Below are positions 61,632 through 64,000 of a DNA stretch of 64,000 nucleotides, one piece after another (the stretch's first letter is position 1; each line of letters opens with the position of its first letter). The stretch spans positions 252,285 through 316,284 of the forward strand of contig CAZNXJ010000002.1 of the NCBI GenBank assembly GCA_964577115.1. Direction: 5' to 3'. The notes under the pieces are model-generated. The model saw only the letters and a list, made by a program, of their open reading frames with translations, had not been told where the DNA came from and ran no database searches. The position numbers and the translations under genes are program-made. Source of the stretch: CAZNXJ01 sp964577115 (GTDB lineage Bacteria; Planctomycetota; Planctomycetia; Pirellulales; Pirellulaceae).

Positions 61632-62675
61632 ATGGCAACTTGGAAACGGCTTGGATTGATCTTCAGTGTGCTCGCCGCCGCTTTGCTGGTTCTCCCGGCA
61701 GCGGCCGATGCGCGACATGGGCACCGCGGCCACTGGCACGGTCATCACCATCACCATCACCATCACCACGGCCACTGGCACCATGGCCACTGGCATCACG
61801 GCCATCACTACCACCGCCATTGGTACGGGTACCGGTCGTGGTATCCGCGGTCGTACGTGAACTTCCGCTGGAGCGTCGGCTATCTGCCGTACTACTCGTA
61901 CTGGTCGTACTACTGGCCGACGACGTGGTACGCATACACGCCTCGCTCATTCTTCTTCAACGTCGGGATACCGTACTACCGCCTCGCGGTTCCGTACTAT
62001 GGGGTCGCCGCGCCCTACTACGGCTGCTCAACGGAATCGGCGGAGGCCGCCATGAGCGTGGCGAGCCGGCCGGCATTGCGAACGCCGGTCGCGGTCTCCG
62101 ATACGGATCTTATCGCCGCGCGCGTGGCGGCTCGATTGGAGGCCGAGGGCGCACGCGTCGAGCGGGTATCCGCGACCCCGGTTGTGGAACGAGTGAGCCG
62201 CCAGCAATCCGCGACGCGCGTCTTGAGCTCGGGGGACTCGGCGTTTCACGGTGGTCGTTACGATAACGCCGCGGGCTTCTACAAGATTGCAGCGGAACGC
62301 TCGCCAGAAGACGCGACCGCTCACGTCCGCGCGGGCCACGCCCTCCTGGCTGCTCGCCGGTATCACGACGCTTACCGTTCGTTCTGCCGAGCTCTCGAGA
62401 TCGACGCTGGGGCGCTCGAGCAAGCGAAGCTGGACGAGCTGTACGTTGATCCGGCGGAAAAAGAAAAGCAGCTCGAGCGGCTCGCCAAAACGACGCTCGA
62501 CAACGCGAACAACCCGGTGTTGCACGCACTGCTGGGCATCTATCTGATGCACGACGGCCAGGCGCCACGAGCGGAAAAATTCTTTGCCGAAGCACAGCGG
62601 CTGAGCGGCGGGACGGAACGGATCAGCGGCCGCCTTAGCGGTGCTACGGTACGGCACGTGGCGAGCGCCCGATAA
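61632..62675 (+). CDS. Secreted histidine-rich protein with TPR-like C-terminus
   Basis: Predicted protein of 347 residues; GGGAGAA lies upstream of the ATG. A signal peptide (about residues 1-27, ending AAADA) is followed by a stretch of about 35 residues that is mostly His and Gly, including a run of nine His, then a Tyr/Trp-rich segment (about 65-130). The C-terminal half (about 200-340) has helical TPR-like repeats (YDNAAGFYKIAAERSPED, AHVRAGHALLAARRYHDAYR). The His-rich part should bind Ni, Zn or Cu. The protein is probably periplasmic or cell-surface. A metal store or envelope scaffold is my inference. No close family is known to me. Confidence 0.85.
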   Translation: MATWKRLGLIFSVLAAALLVLPAAADARHGHRGHWHGHHHHHHHHHGHWHHGHWHHGHHYHRHWYGYRSWYPRSYVNFRWSVGYLPYYSYWSYYWPTTWYAYTPRSFFFNVGIPYYRLAVPYYGVAAPYYGCSTESAEAAMSVASRPALRTPVAVSDTDLIAARVAARLEAEGARVERVSATPVVERVSRQQSATRVLSSGDSAFHGGRYDNAAGFYKIAAERSPEDATAHVRAGHALLAARRYHDAYRSFCRALEIDAGALEQAKLDELYVDPAEKEKQLERLAKTTLDNANNPVLHALLGIYLMHDGQAPRAEKFFAEAQRLSGGTERISGRLSGATVRHVASAR

Positions 62676-62721
62676 TCCGATAATGGCCGCTTCGCCGAGG
62701 GCTCGGGGGAACACGAGTGCG

Positions 62722-63357
62722 TTACGCGGCGCGGCGAATCGGGCTAGATAGGTTCGCGTGTTCGCTATGGAGAGCGAGTTGCCGCCAGCGATGAGCCTGC
62801 TGGTCGAGCTCGGTAATCGCCCGTTCAGCTTCGCGCTGCGTGTGCGCGATCAGTTCGAGCTGGAGCACCGAGGCGAGGATGAGTCCGGCTTGGCCGGCGA
62901 TGATAAGCGGCCAGCCAATCTGACCGAAGGCCGCTCGATCGGCGAGCGAGTCCCAGGCGATCAGCGCGCTGCCGCAGGTCGTGAGCATCAGGCTGATGGC
63001 GAGCGCGAACGAACTGAGCCAGCCGCTGCGGACGCGCAGCGTGACAGGTGACGGGGGTTCGAAGGCGATGAGCATGGGGCCGCGAGCCGAGCTCGCCAGA
63101 ACCGGCTCGTCCGCGGCCGGAGCTCGGGCGGCTTTTTTTTCAAGTTCGCTGATCCAACGCTCCAGCTCGGCCAGCTCAGCGTCCCAGCTTTCGTCGTCCA
63201 GCAGGCCCGGAGTATCCTCATCGCCGAGCTCCGAGGCGGCGTCCGTGGCGTCGGCGAGCTGTTCCAGCGAACCGTGGCAGCGGGGGCAACGCAGGACTTG
63301 GGGGTCGCTGGGGGCCGCAACCGCGGGCACTTCAATTTGACAGTCGGCGCACCACAC
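62722..63357 (-). CDS. Zinc-ribbon protein with two membrane spans
   Basis: Predicted protein of 211 residues from GTG 63357, which has AAAGGA seven bases upstream; the frame is open to 63624 but that part looks non-coding. The first residues form a zinc ribbon (WCADC, then LRCPRCHGSL). An acidic helical segment follows (about 45-80), then two hydrophobic segments (about 115-135 and 145-165) and a C-terminal amphipathic helix rich in Glu, Gln and Arg. The architecture is a cytoplasmic zinc ribbon on a membrane hairpin. I do not recognise a function. It converges with the His-rich gene, 46 bases away. Confidence 0.78.
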   Translation of the reverse strand: MWCADCQIEVPAVAAPSDPQVLRCPRCHGSLEQLADATDAASELGDEDTPGLLDDESWDAELAELERWISELEKKAARAPAADEPVLASSARGPMLIAFEPPSPVTLRVRSGWLSSFALAISLMLTTCGSALIAWDSLADRAAFGQIGWPLIIAGQAGLILASVLQLELIAHTQREAERAITELDQQAHRWRQLALHSEHANLSSPIRRAA

Positions 63358-63746
63358 CGGGGAGTCCTTTCCCTGGTTTTCGTTCGTACACCTCGCGGGC
63401 AAGACGAGGATGGGCGAACGCCCATCGAGGCGATACCGCCCTTCGCATAGATCGGCCCGCGCGGCGGCGATTCTCAAACCATTCTTAATTCGGCACGGTC
63501 CCCTGCGATCTTCAAAAGGGCCTTGGGGCTCGCTGGGCGCACGCCGTCCCGAACGGGGTGAATCAATTAGCCCAGCAATAAAATCAGCCCTAGGGCAGAG
63601 CGGCTTGGCACTAACGCTATCCAAGGCCGGTTATGGGCTGGGCCCCGACGGGGCGATTTCATTTTCCGTCAGGGCGGCGGTACGATTAGGCCAGGATAGT
63701 CCGAAAAAGGGACGGCCCCAGCCTCCATTCGCCTTACCCAGCAGAG
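63358..63746. other. Gene-free stretch with a small stem-loop
   Basis: These 389 bases lie upstream of the zinc-ribbon gene and downstream of the repeat protein (both leftward). GCCCC (63642-63646) and GGGGC (63650-63654) form a short stem around GAC, followed on the + strand by ATTTCATTTT. An AT-rich patch near 63570-63585 (AATAAAATC) could carry a leftward promoter. If the zinc-ribbon gene began at 63624 most of this would be coding, but the composition argues against it. Confidence 0.4.
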
Positions 63747-64000
63747 CTAGGCTCCTTCCGGAGCCTCTCCGTCATCTTCTGTCGCGGGCTCTTCTGTCGC
63801 GGGTTCTTCTGTCGCGGGTTCTTCTGTCGCGGGTTCTTCTGTCGCGGGTTCTTCCGTCGCGGGTTCTTCTGTCGCGGGTTCTTCTGTCGCGGGTTCTTCT
63901 GTCGCGGGTTCTTCTGTCGCGGGTTCTTCTGTCGCGGGTTCTTCCGTCGCGGGTTCTTCTGCCGCGGGTTCTTCTGCCGCGGGTTCTTCTGCCGCGGGTT
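63747..64000 (-). CDS. C-terminus of an EEPAT-repeat protein, cut by window edge
   Basis: The frame ends at a TAG (63747-63749) and is open to the window edge, so the N-terminal part and start are missing. About 84 residues are visible: fourteen and a half copies of EEPAT/EEPAA followed by EDDGEAPEGA. The segment is strongly acidic and disordered, like linkers or tails of cell-surface, ribosomal or secretion-associated proteins. What precedes it cannot be known from this window. Confidence 0.75.
   Translation of the reverse strand, partial: PAAEEPAAEEPAAEEPATEEPATEEPATEEPATEEPATEEPATEEPATEEPATEEPATEEPATEEPATEEPATEDDGEAPEGA
63781..64000. repeat. Tandem array of a 15-base unit
   Basis: The unit GTCGCGGGTTCTTCT occurs 14 times plus a partial copy, without spacers. 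Variants are few: a T-to-C change at the unit end in copies 5 and 11 (six units apart), GCC in place of GTC in copies 13-15, and GCT in copy 1. The unit length keeps the reading frame of the leftward gene. Confidence 0.95.

Noticed and set aside
63781..64000. CRISPR-like array
   Set aside because: The 15-base units are directly adjacent, with no spacers, and keep an open reading frame; it is a coding tandem repeat.
1..64000. tRNA, rRNA, insertion sequences, phage or integrase genes
   Set aside because: I looked in all spacers for cloverleaf-like segments, terminal inverted repeats with transposase frames and integrases and found none. A dedicated RNA search could still reveal a small RNA.

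Overview
The window is a GC-rich chromosomal segment from a bacterium that is most likely a member of the Planctomycetota, probably Pirellulales-like. That placement is inferred from the gene families: an ECF sigma factor next to a Ser/Thr kinase, a membrane Ser/Thr kinase carrying WD40 propellers, large cytoplasmic AAA+ proteins, short conserved proteins typical of planctomycetes, futalosine-type menaquinone genes and frequent GTG/TTG starts. I see no tRNA, rRNA, insertion sequence, phage gene or CRISPR array.

Left part (1-4.7 kb): a truncated lipoprotein, a conserved hypothetical protein, a second lipoprotein, a soluble histidine kinase, a 66-residue protein and nadD.

Fermentation operon (4.9-17.8 kb, + strand): hoxE-F-U-Y-H (group 3d bidirectional [NiFe] hydrogenase with diaphorase), the hydrogenase maturation protease hoxW, nifJ (pyruvate:ferredoxin oxidoreductase), a dihydroorotate-dehydrogenase-like protein, and an ADP-forming acyl-CoA synthetase fused to a GNAT domain. 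Most junctions overlap by a few bases. Together they could take pyruvate to acetyl-CoA, CO2 and reduced ferredoxin, vent electrons as H2 or move them to or from NAD(P), and convert acetyl-CoA to acetate with ATP gain. The hyp maturation genes are not in the window.

Housekeeping part (18-29.9 kb): priA, a membrane histidine kinase whose sensor region has a c-type haem motif, rnhA, recG, a four-gene late menaquinone cluster (ubiE/menG, ubiX, mqnP, mqnE) and comB.

Signalling and possible conflict part (30-58.7 kb): an FHA-GAF-sigma54 activator; a 1980-residue transglutaminase-like/DUF4011/SF1 helicase/endonuclease protein; a 2260-residue zinc ribbon-kinase-WD40-LRR-WD40 membrane protein whose upstream region is full of inverted repeats; a two-RCK potassium channel; an NfeD-like/flotillin/DUF3686-type AAA+ operon; a Ser/Thr kinase fused to a TAXI-type solute-binding domain; and an ECF sigma factor. 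This is the least conventional part of the window.

Right end (58.9-64 kb): glycyl-tRNA synthetase, a TIM-barrel sugar isomerase-like protein, a secreted histidine-rich TPR protein, a zinc-ribbon membrane protein, and the C-terminus of a protein built of EEPAT repeats that runs off the window.
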